Source: Curvularia sp. ZM96
Taxonomy: Eukaryota; Ascomycota; Dothideomycetes; Pleosporales; Pleosporaceae
Direction: 5' to 3'
DNA: 64,000 nucleotides
Assembly: GCA_022457065.1 (NCBI GenBank)
Contig: JAJGBQ010000004.1
Span: 2,728,001 to 2,792,000 of the forward strand
Shown here: piece after piece, positions 44,169 through 55,881 of the stretch
Position numbering within the stretch: position 1 is the first letter of the stretch
Layout of the letters: the number at the start of each line of letters is the position of its first letter
Translations under genes and position numbers: made by a program
Notes under the pieces: generated by a model
The model's database searches: none
Told to the model about the DNA's origin: nothing
What the model saw: the letters and a program-made list of their open reading frames with translations, nothing else

Positions 44169-45587
44169 GGCTATAGGTATATGTGGGCTGCAGTATGTTT
44201 GCTATTGCTGGGAACAGACTAAGATGGAGGCGCAGGATGCTGGAATAGGGTTAGCATGTACAGCGTGTTCCTGGTCGCCGGGAGTATGCCGGTCATTTGG
44301 AGTCATTTGGGGCGGTGGCATTGCGGCGGAGAGGCTGGCATACCCCCGCCAGCCATGATACAGAGCAGAGGCGGGCGTTCGTGACGGGAGGGCACGTGTG
44401 GGACGTTCTGTCTGAGGCATTTCTCCGCCATTCTGGAACATCACATGATTTTGGGCGGACTCTGTGACCGCGAAGGTCTCGGAGAGAACAGCGTCGACAG
44501 TCGTGCCAAGGGCGTGAGGACGGGCGCGATATGGGCTGGCAGATGCACGGAGCGATTAGATGAAGCGATGCACGGAATAAAGGCGGTGGGAATCGCAGTG
44601 GTACCTGTTGGATGACGTTGGGTGGGCTAAGTATAGAATAGACACATGTCGGAGTCGAATCGAGAAAGGCTGCGTCGGGCCCAAGCCGTCGGCCGCTGGC
44701 GGGAGCTCCAGCCACTTTTGCGTTGGGCGGTGACGTCTCAAAGGGAAAAACACCGCACTCGTCAAAAATGCCGGTCGCGTGAAGCTTCCACGACATCGCC
44801 CAACAACAACACCTCCCACAATCAAATTTGCTTGCTCGCCCGCTTGCTTCCACTGCTCACAGTACGTATCTTTTGCCATCTCCTCATCTCTATCCACCCT
44901 CCATCACAATTCCGCCACGCTCCAGCTTGTCAACCCCCCGCAGCTTGGGTAGAAAAAAAGAGATTGGCGACTGATCACACACACAGTCAGCGCCCAACGC
45001 CGTCGCTTTTGCCTGCTTCGGCTCTTCTATGCGTCGCGAGGACCTCGTACGCTTTCTCTCCAAGCCTGCAAAGTCAGTCCTGTCTCCTTTAAAAGCTGTC
45101 TGCCATCAACAAGTCACTCCCGAGCATAACGCTGACCTCGTCCCACCTCAGGCCTCGATAACACCTGCCACGCCCCCTCTCCCACTCCACCGCCTTTTTC
45201 CCTTAGTCTTTAAAGCAGATCTCCTCGTCTGCTGGACCCGATACTTGCCCAGGGTATCGGAATCTGGTATTGCGAGGACCACATCGGCTGCCACCATTTC
45301 CCGGCGAAAGGCCTCGTTTATCCCCCTCAACGCGCGACCTCCCTAACATCGACTACGGTCGGTTCCATATTCCCACGCCCTCTGCTGCTGGCACACGCCA
45401 GCCTCGCCTACTCTTTGCGACCCGTGGGCCAATTCTTCTCAGGCGAGCACCGCATTGCTTGTCTGAGCGAGGTTGTGCTGCACACAGCTTCCTAGCTAGC
45501 CCAAACTTCAAGCTTGCTCCCGCTCAACCTAGCAAACCGCTTCCAACCAGATAACCTCGCTGCCCACGCCAGCTACACAGCCAAGAG
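44169..45587. other. 1.4 kb region with the long leader of the SAM decarboxylase gene
   Basis: The last 700 bp before the ATG at 45588 are rich in C/T, typical of a long fungal leader. An upstream ATG at 45029 opens a 105-codon frame that ends at 45346, 241 bp before the main start. It may be an upstream ORF. No independent gene is supported. Confidence 0.5.
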
Positions 45588-47186
45588 ATGGTCGCTACCG
45601 AGATTCCTCAGCACTACACTGCGTCGCCTTCGTCGCACATTGGCACCCCTCACTTGACAATCAACAAGGAGGCTACCATTGATCTCGATTCTACAAACTC
45701 ATTCGAGGGTCCCGAGAAGCTCCTGGAAGTATGGTTCAGCCCTTCTGCTACTGAGCTGCCTGGTCAAGCCGGTCCGCTCGGCTTGAAGAAGGTGTCGGCT
45801 GAAGTATGGAAAGACATGCTTGATCTGGTCAATTGCAAGGTTCTCTCTGTCATTGAGTCCGAGCATGTCGATGCCTACCTCCTTTCCGAGTCGAGCATGT
45901 TCGTCTTCCCCCACAAGGTTGTCCTCAAGACCTGCGGTACCACGACCCTGCTTTGGGGTCTGACTCGCATGTTGGAAATTGCTGCAGGAGCTGGTTTTCC
46001 ATATGTTGCGCCAAAGGCATCTGGCATTGCTCCAGCTGCTACGCCATACCGTGTTTTCTACAGCAGGAAGAACTTTCTCCACCCCGAACAGCAGCGCGGC
46101 CCCCATCGCAGCTGGCGAGAGGAAGTCCGCTACCTCGACGACCGTTTCAAGGGTGGCAGCGCCTACATGATTGGCAAGATGAATGGCGAGCACTGGTACC
46201 TCTACATCACTGGTCCTGACACCAGCCTCACTCCACCTCCCAGCCCAGGCGAGGAGAGGCTGGAGCCCGACACCGAGACCAAGTTTATTAGCCACCCCCA
46301 GCGCCTGTTGCGTGAGCAGCCCACCGACGAGGAGGAAGACGAGACTCTGGAGGTTCTGATGACCGACCTCGATGAGAAGAACGCCCGTCAGTTCTATCTA
46401 GAGGACGCAAGTGCGGTTGCGGAAGGTCGCTACCTCCAGAGGGTTCGCGAAGCTCGTAAGAGCGCCATCCAATCTCTGGGTACCATTTCCGAGGAGAACG
46501 GCCACACAGAGAGTCTCGGTGGCTCCACCGTGCTTAACTCGGCCGCCAACACACACACCTCCGATGACAGTTTCGACGTTTTCGAGCAGACCTCTTCCGA
46601 CCATTCCGGCTTCAACTCTGACGAGGAGCTCACTTTCCCCGAAGAGCTGACCACCGAGGGTCACACGCTTGGTACTGTTGTTTCTGAACACTGTGGTCTG
46701 GCCGACGTCTATCCTACCACCAAGTATCCTGATGCTCGTATCGATGCTTATCTCTTCACCCCATGCGGCTTCTCTGCCAACGGTGTCATTCCTGCTCCAG
46801 GTGGGGCTCCCAATGGGTCCAAGAAGGGCTCTGACGCCACGCATTATTTCACTGTGCACGTCACCCCTGAACCGCAGTGTTCCTACGCTTCCTTCGAGAC
46901 CAACGTGCCGGCTCGCCAGACTGGCCGCGAGACTGCCGACATTGTCCAGCACGTGGTGGGAATCTTCAAGCCAGGCAGGTTCAGCGTCACTCTCTTCGAG
47001 GCCAAGCCTACCGCTGACGAGCTGCCCTTGAAGAACTCTGACAAGGCTAACAGGATGGAGGTCATTCCCGGCTACCGTCGTGTTGATCGCATCGTGCACG
47101 ACTTGGATGGATATGACCTTGTCTTCAGGTACTACGAGAGGGATGACTGGAAGGGAGGCAAGCCCAGGCTTGGTGAAGATTACTGA
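45588..47186 (+). CDS. SPE2: S-adenosylmethionine decarboxylase proenzyme
   Basis: The enzyme makes decarboxylated SAM, the aminopropyl donor for spermidine and spermine. It is a single exon of 532 residues. The self-cleavage motif LSESSMF is present: by family knowledge the chain is cut between Glu101 and Ser102, and Ser102 becomes the pyruvoyl group. The catalytic Cys lies in KTCGTTT (Cys116). Other conserved blocks are FEGPEKLLEVWF near the N-terminus and YASFETN and GRFSVTLFEAK in the C-terminal half. The protein is longer than the yeast enzyme (about 396) because of a low-complexity acidic insert at about residues 225-355. That insert is usual in filamentous fungi. Polyamine genes are often controlled through leader ORFs, and a long leader with an upstream ATG precedes this gene. 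Confidence 0.96.
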   Translation: MVATEIPQHYTASPSSHIGTPHLTINKEATIDLDSTNSFEGPEKLLEVWFSPSATELPGQAGPLGLKKVSAEVWKDMLDLVNCKVLSVIESEHVDAYLLSESSMFVFPHKVVLKTCGTTTLLWGLTRMLEIAAGAGFPYVAPKASGIAPAATPYRVFYSRKNFLHPEQQRGPHRSWREEVRYLDDRFKGGSAYMIGKMNGEHWYLYITGPDTSLTPPPSPGEERLEPDTETKFISHPQRLLREQPTDEEEDETLEVLMTDLDEKNARQFYLEDASAVAEGRYLQRVREARKSAIQSLGTISEENGHTESLGGSTVLNSAANTHTSDDSFDVFEQTSSDHSGFNSDEELTFPEELTTEGHTLGTVVSEHCGLADVYPTTKYPDARIDAYLFTPCGFSANGVIPAPGGAPNGSKKGSDATHYFTVHVTPEPQCSYASFETNVPARQTGRETADIVQHVVGIFKPGRFSVTLFEAKPTADELPLKNSDKANRMEVIPGYRRVDRIVHDLDGYDLVFRYYERDDWKGGKPRLGEDY

Positions 47187-47919
47187 GTAGTGTTACTTGG
47201 TGGATCAATTTGTTCCAGGTTGCATGTGCCTTCTTGTGTTCTGAACTTTCCTTGACACGTCTGATCTGTATCTTTCCGCACAGTCATTACAGTATCATGT
47301 ACCCGTCTTGTAGTTGTTCAATCACATTCGTTTGTAAACAAGATGGTGTTGATCGGTGCGTTGCCTAGCTTCTATGTGCGCATCATGTGTTGTCAAGAAT
47401 GTCGTGATGAATCACAGCGTGCTCTCCGCCTCTCTCCGCCTCGTCCAATGTCGGGAAGATATCCTTGAGAGATTGAGGACCTACGGTAGTGCAACCGGTG
47501 CGTGACATGCATCCATAATTCTCTACTGTGATAAATCATCGTCTGTAATCAGATACTCAAAGTAGTGTCAGCCAGATGAGAAATTGATGCGAGATACGGG
47601 TTACTAGCAGTCGGTCTTACTCCGCTACATCTGCGTCCAAACGGTGGCGGCTGCCCAGGTTCCCGAGCGCCGAGCGTTTAGGTATTCGGGCCTCGCAAAT
47701 CGGAGAGCAACTTCCGCCGTAATCATATGTAAGATGTACTCTAGTATTTAGCAGTCGAGATTTCTTTCAAAAGCAGATTCATTTTGGCCATACCTTCATT
47801 TGTGCAACGACATATCTAACTATTTATATACATTAAAAAATCTCTGTCACATAACAACGCTGCGCCACTCCTCTGCATCAACACTCAGAAAGTTAGACAT
47901 CGCAAGATTAACAAACAAC
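47187..47919. other. Intergenic region
   Basis: About 730 bp between two same-strand genes, AT-rich from about 47760. No supportable gene, RNA or repeat. Confidence 0.45.
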
Positions 47920-49189
47920 ATGGACACTCGTCAAAAAACAGTCTTAATCACGGGGTATGTTACATTTCCCTCCTAACTCACGATAAAACACCATCTCTCA
48001 GAAAGGTGGCTAATATACCTCCAGCTGCACCCCCGGTGGCATCGGCCACGAACTCGCCCTCGAGTTCCTGCGCCACAACTTCCACGTCTTCGGCACCGTC
48101 CGCTCAGAAGAAGCCCGAGCGACGCTTCTTGCTGAGGGCGTCACGGCTGTGTGTCTAGAAGTCACATCTGATCAAAGTATCCAGGCACTCTACGAGGAGA
48201 TATCTGCAGCTGTGGATGGGAAACTCGACATCTTAATTAACAACGTGTACGTGCCTCCTCCCCCTTTTTCATTGCTGCTAGATTCGCGTCTGGGTATTCA
48301 CATGTGTGTCGAGGGGGAATATTGATTAACGCGATACCTACCCAGCGGCATAAGCCATACCGTCCCCGTCCTAGACGTAACAATCGAAGACATGCGACGG
48401 GTTTTCGAAATCAACGTCTTCAGTTGCATACGCCTGGTACAAAGGCTCGCTCCTCTTCTCATCAGTGCCAAAGGCAAAATCGCGAATATAGGTTCCGTCG
48501 CGGGTGTGGTGCCGTACGTATTCGGTGGTATGAAGTTTGCTCCGCTCTTTTTTTTTGACTGCGTGGTTGGGCTGATAATGGATAGGATGCTATAATGCGT
48601 CCAAGGCGGCGCTGCATTCATATACGGATGCGTTGAGGATCGAAATGGCGCCTTTTGGGTATGTTGGTGTTGTGATTGTCTGATGTGCTAAGAGAGGCTG
48701 ATGAAAGTAGGGTGAAGGTTGTTCTAGTTGTTACAGGCGGTGTGAAGAGCAGAATATCCGATGTTAAGAAACGGCTCCCACAGGACTCGCTCTATATGCC
48801 CATAGAGGAAAGTTATTTGTTTCGTCAGGGCAATTCGCAGCGTGAGTCGAGGAGACCATCATGGTGACAAAGAGGTGCTGATGTTAGACTAGGTACGGCC
48901 ATGCCGACCGAGACATATGCTCGCAAGGTCGTGGGTGATTTGCTCAGACCAGAACCTGGGGCTTGGCTGTGGCGAGGACACCAATCGAGTGTAGTGAGAT
49001 GGCTTTCGTGGATTCTTCCACGCGGCTTTTGGGTAAGTTAGCTATATCAGGTAGCCCTCTCGGAACTGTTGTTTTCTGACTCTGTTTTAGGACTGGTATT
49101 TTTCGCGGAAGTTCGGACTTGGAAATTTAAATCCGTTATATGAGGGTGATCAGGATCAATTCGGGACGAGCCATGGAATTGGAATTTGA
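47920..49189 (+). CDS. AYR1-like short-chain dehydrogenase/reductase
   Basis: Seven exons: 47920-47954, 48025-48246, 48346-48527, 48586-48658, 48711-48841, 48893-49032 and 49091-49189, 293 residues. It is a classical SDR. The cofactor motif TGCTPGGIG is formed across intron 1. NNVG (family NNAG) is completed across intron 2. The catalytic Ser is in NIGSVAG and the Tyr-x3-Lys in CYNASKAAL, joined across intron 3. TGGCTPGGIG-type motifs and the C-terminal WLSWILPRGFWDWYFSRKFGL helix are features of NADPH-dependent 1-acyldihydroxyacetone phosphate reductases (yeast Ayr1), which work at the ER and lipid droplets. Substrate is inferred from family only. All six introns fit in phase, and each restores a conserved motif. 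Confidence 0.88.
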
Positions 49190-49352
49190 CATGGATTGCA
49201 TGGTGGGCAGTTCCTTATACGTATTACTACTGAAATGATACCATATGTAAAGACGTTCCGGGATGTTGTTTTTATATTAACAACATTGTCTTGAAGAACT
49301 CGCAAAGGCGCTGACTATTGCCATCAAAGTAAACGGCCGCGACTACCACTAT

Positions 49353-51149
49353 TTACTGTGATAGCCCTCTTATTATGGCATTCGCAATCTTTCCAGCAAC
49401 AGCATACACACTCGCACTAAGATGACCAGAGATCTGCGTAGGGAAAATGCTACCGTCTACAACCCTTACATTCTGCGTACCATACACTCTGCCCTCAGAA
49501 TCTACTACACCGCCCAGATCCTGACCCATCATCACACAGGTGCTCACAGGATGCGAGTTACCGTTTGCAGTTTGCTTGATCCATGAATTCCAATGGCCGT
49601 CTCTCCATCCTGAGTCTTTTGGTACAGTTTCAAAGCCGGGCGAACCCTCGCCTGTGACACGATCAGCTAGCGGTGAGGTAGCAAACTGTTCACGGATGCG
49701 GACAGCGGCTGCTGCCTGAACGTACGCATCGATAGGTAGCTGGAAGAATGCTGGATCAATTCTTGGCGGGGATGTTGCGTTGGTCGAATTGATGTGAATA
49801 GAGCCTCTGGAGAGAGGTAACAGGTTCCAGAACTGGGCAGCAATGGCGTCGCCTGCGGAGAACCACAATACTTCCATTAGTGGAACCGTACTACTGGGAC
49901 TGAAGATTAGATCCACCTGATGATTCAACAACTCCTCTTGCGTCTCGATCGAGATTGTGTTTGGTGCGTAATCCGCAATGATGGCTGCTGCGTATGCGCT
50001 CAGGTTGGCTCTAACCTCCTCGACAACGGCGGGTAGCTCGTCCCCAAAGAGGTCAGACGCCGTCCAATAAGACACAAACGTGGGGTATCCGGTCCAGTTG
50101 GTAGACGAGGAATAAGCGATCCCGTTCGCCGGCTGATCAGGAAGATTTGAGCCAACCGAATGTAGCGGGAGGACTGTGTCGACTCCGAGGGACCCGAGGA
50201 CACTGGGATTGCCTACACCAGAATGTTCGAGGAATGCCGGTGACCTGATTGCACCAGCTGCCACAATGACCTCTTTGGTAGCGCGAATGCTCTGGACTGA
50301 GTTTCCTGCACTGACGAATTCAACACCAGATGCAAGTATCCCATTCACTGCAGACTTGTCGTGGCCCCAGATAATGCGAGTCGCGGTAGAGTTGAGAAAT
50401 ACGTGTAGGTTCGGTCGAGAGGCGATGGGATAGTAGAATGCTCTTGCGCCATCCTCACGTGTTGGTCCCGTCTCATTCAGCGTCATGGGCCAGGCGCTGA
50501 AGCCACGCATGGTGCCCTTGTTAGGATCTTCGTTGTAAGGAAATCCGGCCGCCTCTGATGTTTCTTTGAACAACTCGAAAAAGTCCTGGCTAGCAAAGTA
50601 TGGGGTGAATCCCACAGCAAGCTCTCCCATACTTCCATGCGCATGCTTGTCGTACACTGCACCCTGTTGCTTCAATTGATCGGTAGGCGGTTGGAACTGC
50701 TCTTGTTTGATGTAATAGTCCCACAAACTATCCCAGTTCCACCCCTCGTTACCTAGATCTTCCCAAGCATCTATCTGAGCCTTTTCCGCTCGTATATATG
50801 TCATTCCGTTGATAGCTGTGCTCCCGCCCAAGGCTCTCCCAGCCCAGTAGTCGAGTGTGTTGTTGCCAGCATATTTTTGAGGCACCGTCTTGTAACCCCA
50901 GTCGGTTGATGTGCCGATGTAAGATCCGTATTCGAGAATGGACTTGGGAACATGTGTGACATTTGGATTGTCATATACGGAATCTCCAGCTTCAATAACA
51001 GCAACGGTTGTGTTTGGGACGGCTGACAAGCGATTCGCCACAAGAAGCCCAGCTGGTCCTCCCCCGACAATGACGTAGTCGAACGACTGGGGTGCGCATG
51101 CTGCGGCCACAGCCTGAACGAGGCTGGGAAAAAGGAGATGCCAGAGCAT
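49353..51149 (-). CDS. Secreted GMC oxidoreductase (AA3_2-like, FAD-dependent)
   Basis: A single exon of 598 residues, the usual GMC length. A signal peptide covers about residues 1-18 (MLWHLLFPSLVQAVAAACA). The FAD-binding motif VGGGPAGLLVANRL follows, with the Glu of the ADP-ribose site in VIEAGDS. The GMC signature 1 region is GRALGGSTAINGM and signature 2 is GAIRSPAFLEHSGVG. The two active-site residues lie near the C-terminus: the His in GNSHPVST and the second His in QISGHLSAS. About ten N-x-S/T sites support secretion. The family includes glucose oxidase, glucose dehydrogenase and aryl-alcohol oxidases; the substrate cannot be decided by eye. It is convergent with the AYR1-like gene (163 bp apart) and divergent from the nitronate monooxygenase gene (760 bp). 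Confidence 0.93.
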   Translation of the reverse strand: MLWHLLFPSLVQAVAAACAPQSFDYVIVGGGPAGLLVANRLSAVPNTTVAVIEAGDSVYDNPNVTHVPKSILEYGSYIGTSTDWGYKTVPQKYAGNNTLDYWAGRALGGSTAINGMTYIRAEKAQIDAWEDLGNEGWNWDSLWDYYIKQEQFQPPTDQLKQQGAVYDKHAHGSMGELAVGFTPYFASQDFFELFKETSEAAGFPYNEDPNKGTMRGFSAWPMTLNETGPTREDGARAFYYPIASRPNLHVFLNSTATRIIWGHDKSAVNGILASGVEFVSAGNSVQSIRATKEVIVAAGAIRSPAFLEHSGVGNPSVLGSLGVDTVLPLHSVGSNLPDQPANGIAYSSSTNWTGYPTFVSYWTASDLFGDELPAVVEEVRANLSAYAAAIIADYAPNTISIETQEELLNHQVDLIFSPSSTVPLMEVLWFSAGDAIAAQFWNLLPLSRGSIHINSTNATSPPRIDPAFFQLPIDAYVQAAAAVRIREQFATSPLADRVTGEGSPGFETVPKDSGWRDGHWNSWIKQTANGNSHPVSTCVMMGQDLGGVVDSEGRVYGTQNVRVVDGSIFPTQISGHLSASVYAVAGKIANAIIRGLSQ

Positions 51150-51909
51150 AATGGAGGACTTTGGTGATGGTCACAGTTTGGGAGATGTGCCAGCTTTTAC
51201 TCCTGAGCAACGAGGCGTCCCGCTATGGATTCCTCCTGCAGGCTATTGACTGGTTGCGTCATTATCCAGAAGAAAGACCAGTGGTTGCCTAACTACCAGC
51301 CCGCTACAAAGCGTACTGAATAGAGCGTGCAGCAAAGCTAGCCGTAGCCATCTTCACTCAAGTCGTCCCCGAAGATACCATGCGGGGACCAGGAATGGGA
51401 GTAAAACTCATGTGTTCTGATATGAAGATTTTCAACGAACATGGCAACAAGGAGCTATTTGGTAGAGTACTTCTTTGTATGAGAACATAGATGAGATGGA
51501 GATACTGCATGTTGGTGTGTAGTAAATGTAGCAGGTCGCCAGGTAAGTGCCAAGAAGCATGTGACAGCCCTTTCACTGCCGCCGAACACACCGGCAACAC
51601 GACGCGCAAGTGTGCTATTCTATTCCCGCCAAAAGCCATAGAGATGTCTCAGTGATGCCGAGTCAGAGTAAGCCGGTCGGGACAATGACACCCATCTGAC
51701 GGGCGTGTGCCTGTATTTGGTGTCGCGCTACCCGAGATGCCGAGGCACATGGCTTCCCCACACGACTGTCATGCCCCGGCTGGCGCGACGTCTTTCAGGT
51801 CGCGCGTCCACGTTTTGGATATCTTTCTCCTTGCATCTTGGTCCCCAGCTGTCGCTTCATTTCTTTCTTGCATCGCCAGTCTTTGTCGCGACTAAACCAT
51901 ACGCCCGCC
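51150..51909. promoter_or_regulatory. Divergent promoter region between GMC oxidoreductase and nitronate monooxygenase
   Basis: 760 bp between two start codons on opposite strands. Small open frames are present but not protein-like. No clear TATA box or repeat is seen. Confidence 0.45.
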
Positions 51910-53144
51910 ATGCCCTTCAACACAGAACTTACGAGGGCCCTCGGCATCAGAGGTAACAAGCTCTCCACCAGCTCCACTACCCCAGACTGCCAGTGACTAA
52001 CGGTTGATAGTGCCCGTTGTGCAGGGAGGCATGCAATGGGTGGGCTACGCTGAACTTGCTTCGGCTGTTAGCAACGCAGGTGGTCTTGGAATAGTAGGCG
52101 CTCATCACCCAACCATCTAAAGAAGCAGCAGCTTATCATGCCCATAGTTGACCGCCCTTACCCAACCCACCCCCGAGGACCTGCGAAAGGAGATCCGAAG
52201 ATGCCGTACCATGACCAACAAGCCCTTTGGTGTCAACCTGACCCTCCTTCCGGCCATGGTCCCTCCGGACTATGCAGCATACGCCCGCGTTATCATCGAG
52301 GAGAAGGTCAACATTGTCGAAACAGCAGGAAACAACCCTGCTCCGGTCATCAAGCAACTGAAGGCTGCTGGCACAATCATTCTCCACAAGTGCACTACCA
52401 TCAGGCATGCGCAGTCCGCTGTCAAGCTCGGTGTTGACTTCCTGTCCATTGACGGTTTCGAATGTGCCGGCCACGTTGGCGAGACAGACATCACCAACTT
52501 CATTCTGCTCAGCCGAGCCCGCCAGTCGCTCGGTGTGCCTTTCATTGCTTCAGGAGGCTTTGCCGATGGCCAGGGCTTGGCCGCTGCGCTTGCCCTAGGC
52601 GCGTGCGGTATCAACATGGGCACGCGCTTCATGTGCACCGTCGAGGCACCCATTCACCAAAACATCAAGCAGGCCATCGTCGACGCTCAGGAAACAGACA
52701 CCACCCTGGTTCTCCGACGATGGAAGAACACGTCCCGTCTTTTTGCCAACAAGGTTGCTCTGCAGGCAGTTGATGTAGAGAAGAAGAGTACGACTGGCAA
52801 GTTCGAGGAGGTTGCCGAGTATGTCAGTGGCAAGCGTGGCCGACAGGTCTTCCTGAATGGCGACAAGGACTTCGGTGTAAGTGAAAGACGGCTCTTTCTG
52901 CTTGAGCGACTGCTGACATCCCCAGGTCTGGACTGCTGGTCAAGTCATTGGTCTGATCCACGATATTCCCACTAACGAGGAGCTCATCAACCGCATTGAA
53001 CGGGAGGCCATTGAGACGATGAAGAAGTCACAGTCCCTGTTTATTGCCGAAGGCGAGAAGCCGGTCGGTGAGAGTGCGACAATAGACAAGAAGTCGAACA
53101 ACCCTCAAGCTGAGGTTTGGGGCATTGGCAAGAGCAAGCTATAG
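51910..53144 (+). CDS. Nitronate monooxygenase (2-nitropropane dioxygenase family)
   Basis: This FMN enzyme oxidises alkyl nitronates such as propionate-3-nitronate, a detoxification step. Four exons: 51910-51952, 52011-52093, 52148-52876 and 52926-53144, 357 residues. The TIM-barrel motifs are in place: PVVQGGMQWVG, SNAGGLGI, NLTLLP, ETAGNNPAPV, HKCTTIRHA, DGFECAGHVGE (with the catalytic His of the family) and IASGGFADGQGLAAALALGACGINMGTRF for the phosphate-binding loop. Introns 1 and 2 join conserved strands (IRVPVVQ and GILTALTQ), so the model is solid. Intron 3 leaves VWTAGQVIGLIHD at the start of the last exon, also conserved. Cytosolic or mitochondrial; no signal peptide is seen. Confidence 0.95.
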
Positions 53145-53508
53145 ACGAGAGTAATGATTTTGCATCCGATATAGAATTATTGTTGGTTATAGCTGTGGCG
53201 CGGTGTCACGCGTGTTATTTGTGTTAGAAAGAACTTTGAACATTCCTAAAGCAGAATATCGGAATTCAAGCAATCGTGTTCACGTGTCGGCATGGTGTCA
53301 TACAAGGATACTTTCGCCTCAGGGTCTCTCCACATGTTCTTAGTCACTATGACGTTTGGCCTGCAGCATCATCACAACAACATGTCAAAACCTATTCTTC
53401 TAGGATGCCAGACACAATTAATATCCTAACACTTTTCTCATCCAGTCTTGGATAAATCTTACAATCATAAATCTACAACTTCTTCAACAATAAAGTGAAA
53501 CCACCACC
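53145..53508. other. Intergenic region
   Basis: About 360 bp, AT-rich, between two same-strand genes. Nothing beyond a 3' end and a promoter is seen. Confidence 0.45.
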
Positions 53509-53970
53509 ATGTCCTCCCTCACCAGCCAAGAGTCCTCCAACACGCAACCCCAGAACCCCGTCAACCCAGGCGAAGACACGGCCGGCACTTTCAAGGGCGA
53601 TGGTAGCGTACCATTCAAAACGGGAGGTTCAAGTGATCCCGCTGGTCTGAGTACTTCTGTAGACAAGGTATGCCAGTCTTTCCCTGTTCAAATCCACATC
53701 TCTTCTTATTTTTGGAAATAAGATTCTGAATGCTGATGCTAATGACCTGTGTAGACTTCATATGGCCAGCAAAATGCCTCGGACACATCTGAGCAGCGGC
53801 GTGGGGAAGATGTGACGCAGAATACGCGGCAAGAATATGAAGGGAAGGGTAATGTGGGTGTGAAGACGGGGAGTGAGAGCTTGATCGATAGTGTGGAGCG
53901 GAGCGTGCATGAGGGAGGTGGGGAAGATAGATCAGGTGTGGATGTTGGACAGGTTACTGGGGGACGGTAG
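53509..53970 (+). CDS. Small hydrophilic, probably disordered protein
   Basis: Two exons (53509-53667 and 53755-53970) encode 124 residues. The composition is almost wholly polar (Ser, Gly, Gln, Asp, Glu, Thr), with no hydrophobic core, signal peptide or cysteine. Motifs such as EDTAGTFKGDGSVPFK and TQNTRQEYEGKGNVGVKTG repeat Gly-polar patterns, as in small stress-related or LEA-like fungal proteins. I do not recognise a named family. The intron (GTATGC donor, GCTAAT branch site, TAG acceptor) joins in frame, and the start has ACCACC just before ATG. Both support a real gene. Function is unknown. It is convergent with the carboxylesterase gene, 61 bp away. Confidence 0.72.
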
Positions 53971-54031
53971 GCTAGGGAATGCAGTTCGTTGAGCGTAGTT
54001 GTAGTCGCTTCCTACCAATATACTCCACAAT

Positions 54032-55881
54032 TCAGAAAACAGGCGGTATACCGTCCTTCCCCACGGCCGCCTCAAATAGCGGCCGAAACAGAACACATCT
54101 ATGATCCACCTCCTCCTGCCGCAATACTGTGACACCGCCTCCCCTCACATTTCCCACATCCCCCAAAACGCCCAAGTTCCAATCTCCTTGTCTTGCGGTC
54201 CCGTTTCCATCAAGGTATACACCACCCAGCGTGACATTACTCGCTCCGAGCAACACAGCACCTTCCGCACCCGTCCCAACTGCGTTCCATCCTGGCCCCG
54301 CATAAGGATTCCGTGCAAATCTTGCCCACGCACCCTGCATGAACTGCGCCAGTGCGTGCTGCTGCGTTGTCGTATTAGTCCCGGGGTACGTGCGGAAAAG
54401 CAGCGGTATCTCAGAAGCATGGAAGACACCTAGACCAGGATACACCTGCGTGTTGCTAAACGAAGCGTTGAAGTAATAGCGCCATGTGGGGACGCCGATG
54501 GCAGCTGTGGCATAAGCCCAGAGAGCCTGTGGACATTGGAAGCTGAGTTCAGTTGCGATCTGCGAGATGATGTCGTAGTCGGTGGAGAGGCCGTTGGTGC
54601 TGCTGGGAGCATACGCGGCTTTGAGGATGGAAATGAGATCAGGGGCCGAGGTGCCGAAGGTGGCTTGGAGGTAGGCGGATAGGTTGGTCTGGCTGAGTTG
54701 GAAAAGGCGAGATTCTTGCGAGTTTGTGCCGCCGAGGACGGGGATGCGCGCGATGTTGCCACTGAGGCGACGCGCTGCCGGATTGGATACTAGCGTGAGG
54801 TTGTCGGCGACGGGGTTGAAGTCGAGCGAGTTTTGGTTAATGATGGTTTGGATTGCAGTTGCGTTGGCGGCTCGAACGCATGCAAGAGTGTCGCTGTAAG
54901 CACCGGGACAGCCGAGTGTAGCAGCCAGGTTGTTCCAGGCTGGGAGACCTGAGAATCGAGGAGCTACACGATAGCTTACTTGGCCGCTCTGCAAGATAGC
55001 AGCCCGGAATGGCGGCTTGCTGTCTGCCGGGAAGCTCGTTAACATTGCGTCGATGGAGGCGGCACCGGCACTTTCTCCAAACACGGTGACTTTGGATGGA
55101 TCACCGCCAAACGCATGAATGTTCCGTTGTACCCACTCGAGAGCGAAGCGTTGATCGAGAAAGCCAAGATTACGCCCAGTCAGGGGAAGGTCAGGGGAGG
55201 TCGGAAAGCCAAAGACTGAGAAGAGTTAGAAGTAGTGTTCGAGTGGCGGTTGATAGAAACTCGTAGTATCCATGATACAACTGATAGCCACTTACCATTC
55301 ATTCTATAGTTAGCAGTCACTACAATTACATCTTCGTAAGCAGCAAAACTGTTGCCCACGTAGACATCTTGCCCAGCATTCCCAAACTGAAGTGAGCCGC
55401 CATAGATCCAAAATAAAACGGGTCTGCCTGCGCCAGCTGCTGGCGTTGCAGGGGCATACACATTGAGATAGAGGCAATCTTCAGACTCTTGTGGCGGTGG
55501 ATTGTTGAACAGGAGTTGGGTCAGCTGCGCGCTTGCCAGTGGATCTGGTTCAAGGTCAGCTCACGTATACCCCGAAGTCTCAGAGATTAAAATATATTCA
55601 CATTTGAACTGCTGAATGCATGCTGGCTTGAACCCCGTAGCATTAAGCGGTTCAGTCAATGCATTCGCTCGTTGCGGTGGTGAAAACCGCTGCGGCGGCG
55701 CGGCGAACGGAACACCAAGGAACTGATTGACTGGTCCGAGTGCATTGGGCAACGAGATGGACTTTCCGATTAACTGTCCGGATTCGATGTTGACAGTGGG
55801 CGCCTTCAATTCGGTGTTGTAATCTGCTAGAATTGGAGTCGTACTAAGGAGCAAGACGAACAGTTGGAAGATGCCTGCCAT
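54032..55881 (-). CDS. Secreted type-B carboxylesterase (cholinesterase/lipase-like)
   Basis: The protein hydrolyses carboxylic esters. Three exons: 55881-55602, 55544-55296 and 55215-54032, 570 residues. A signal peptide (MAGIFQLFVLLLSTTPILA) starts at the second in-frame ATG (55881); an ATG at 55896 is possible but places polar residues first. Family features are GPVNQFLGVPFAAPP, the EDCLYLNVYAP motif completed across intron 1, the oxyanion-hole region FWIYGGSLQFG, and the nucleophile elbow GESAGAAS. The triad Glu is in GGTNSQESRLF and the His in GVFHASEIPLLF. All three triad residues are present, so it should be active. Many N-x-S/T sites fit secretion. The substrate is unknown. Introns are short and in phase. 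Confidence 0.93.

Noticed and set aside
49353..53144. Possible metabolic gene cluster (GMC oxidoreductase, nitronate monooxygenase, AYR1-like reductase, carboxylesterase)
   Set aside because: No core synthase, pathway transcription factor or shared pathway is visible. The genes are mixed with housekeeping functions, so proximity alone is weak evidence.
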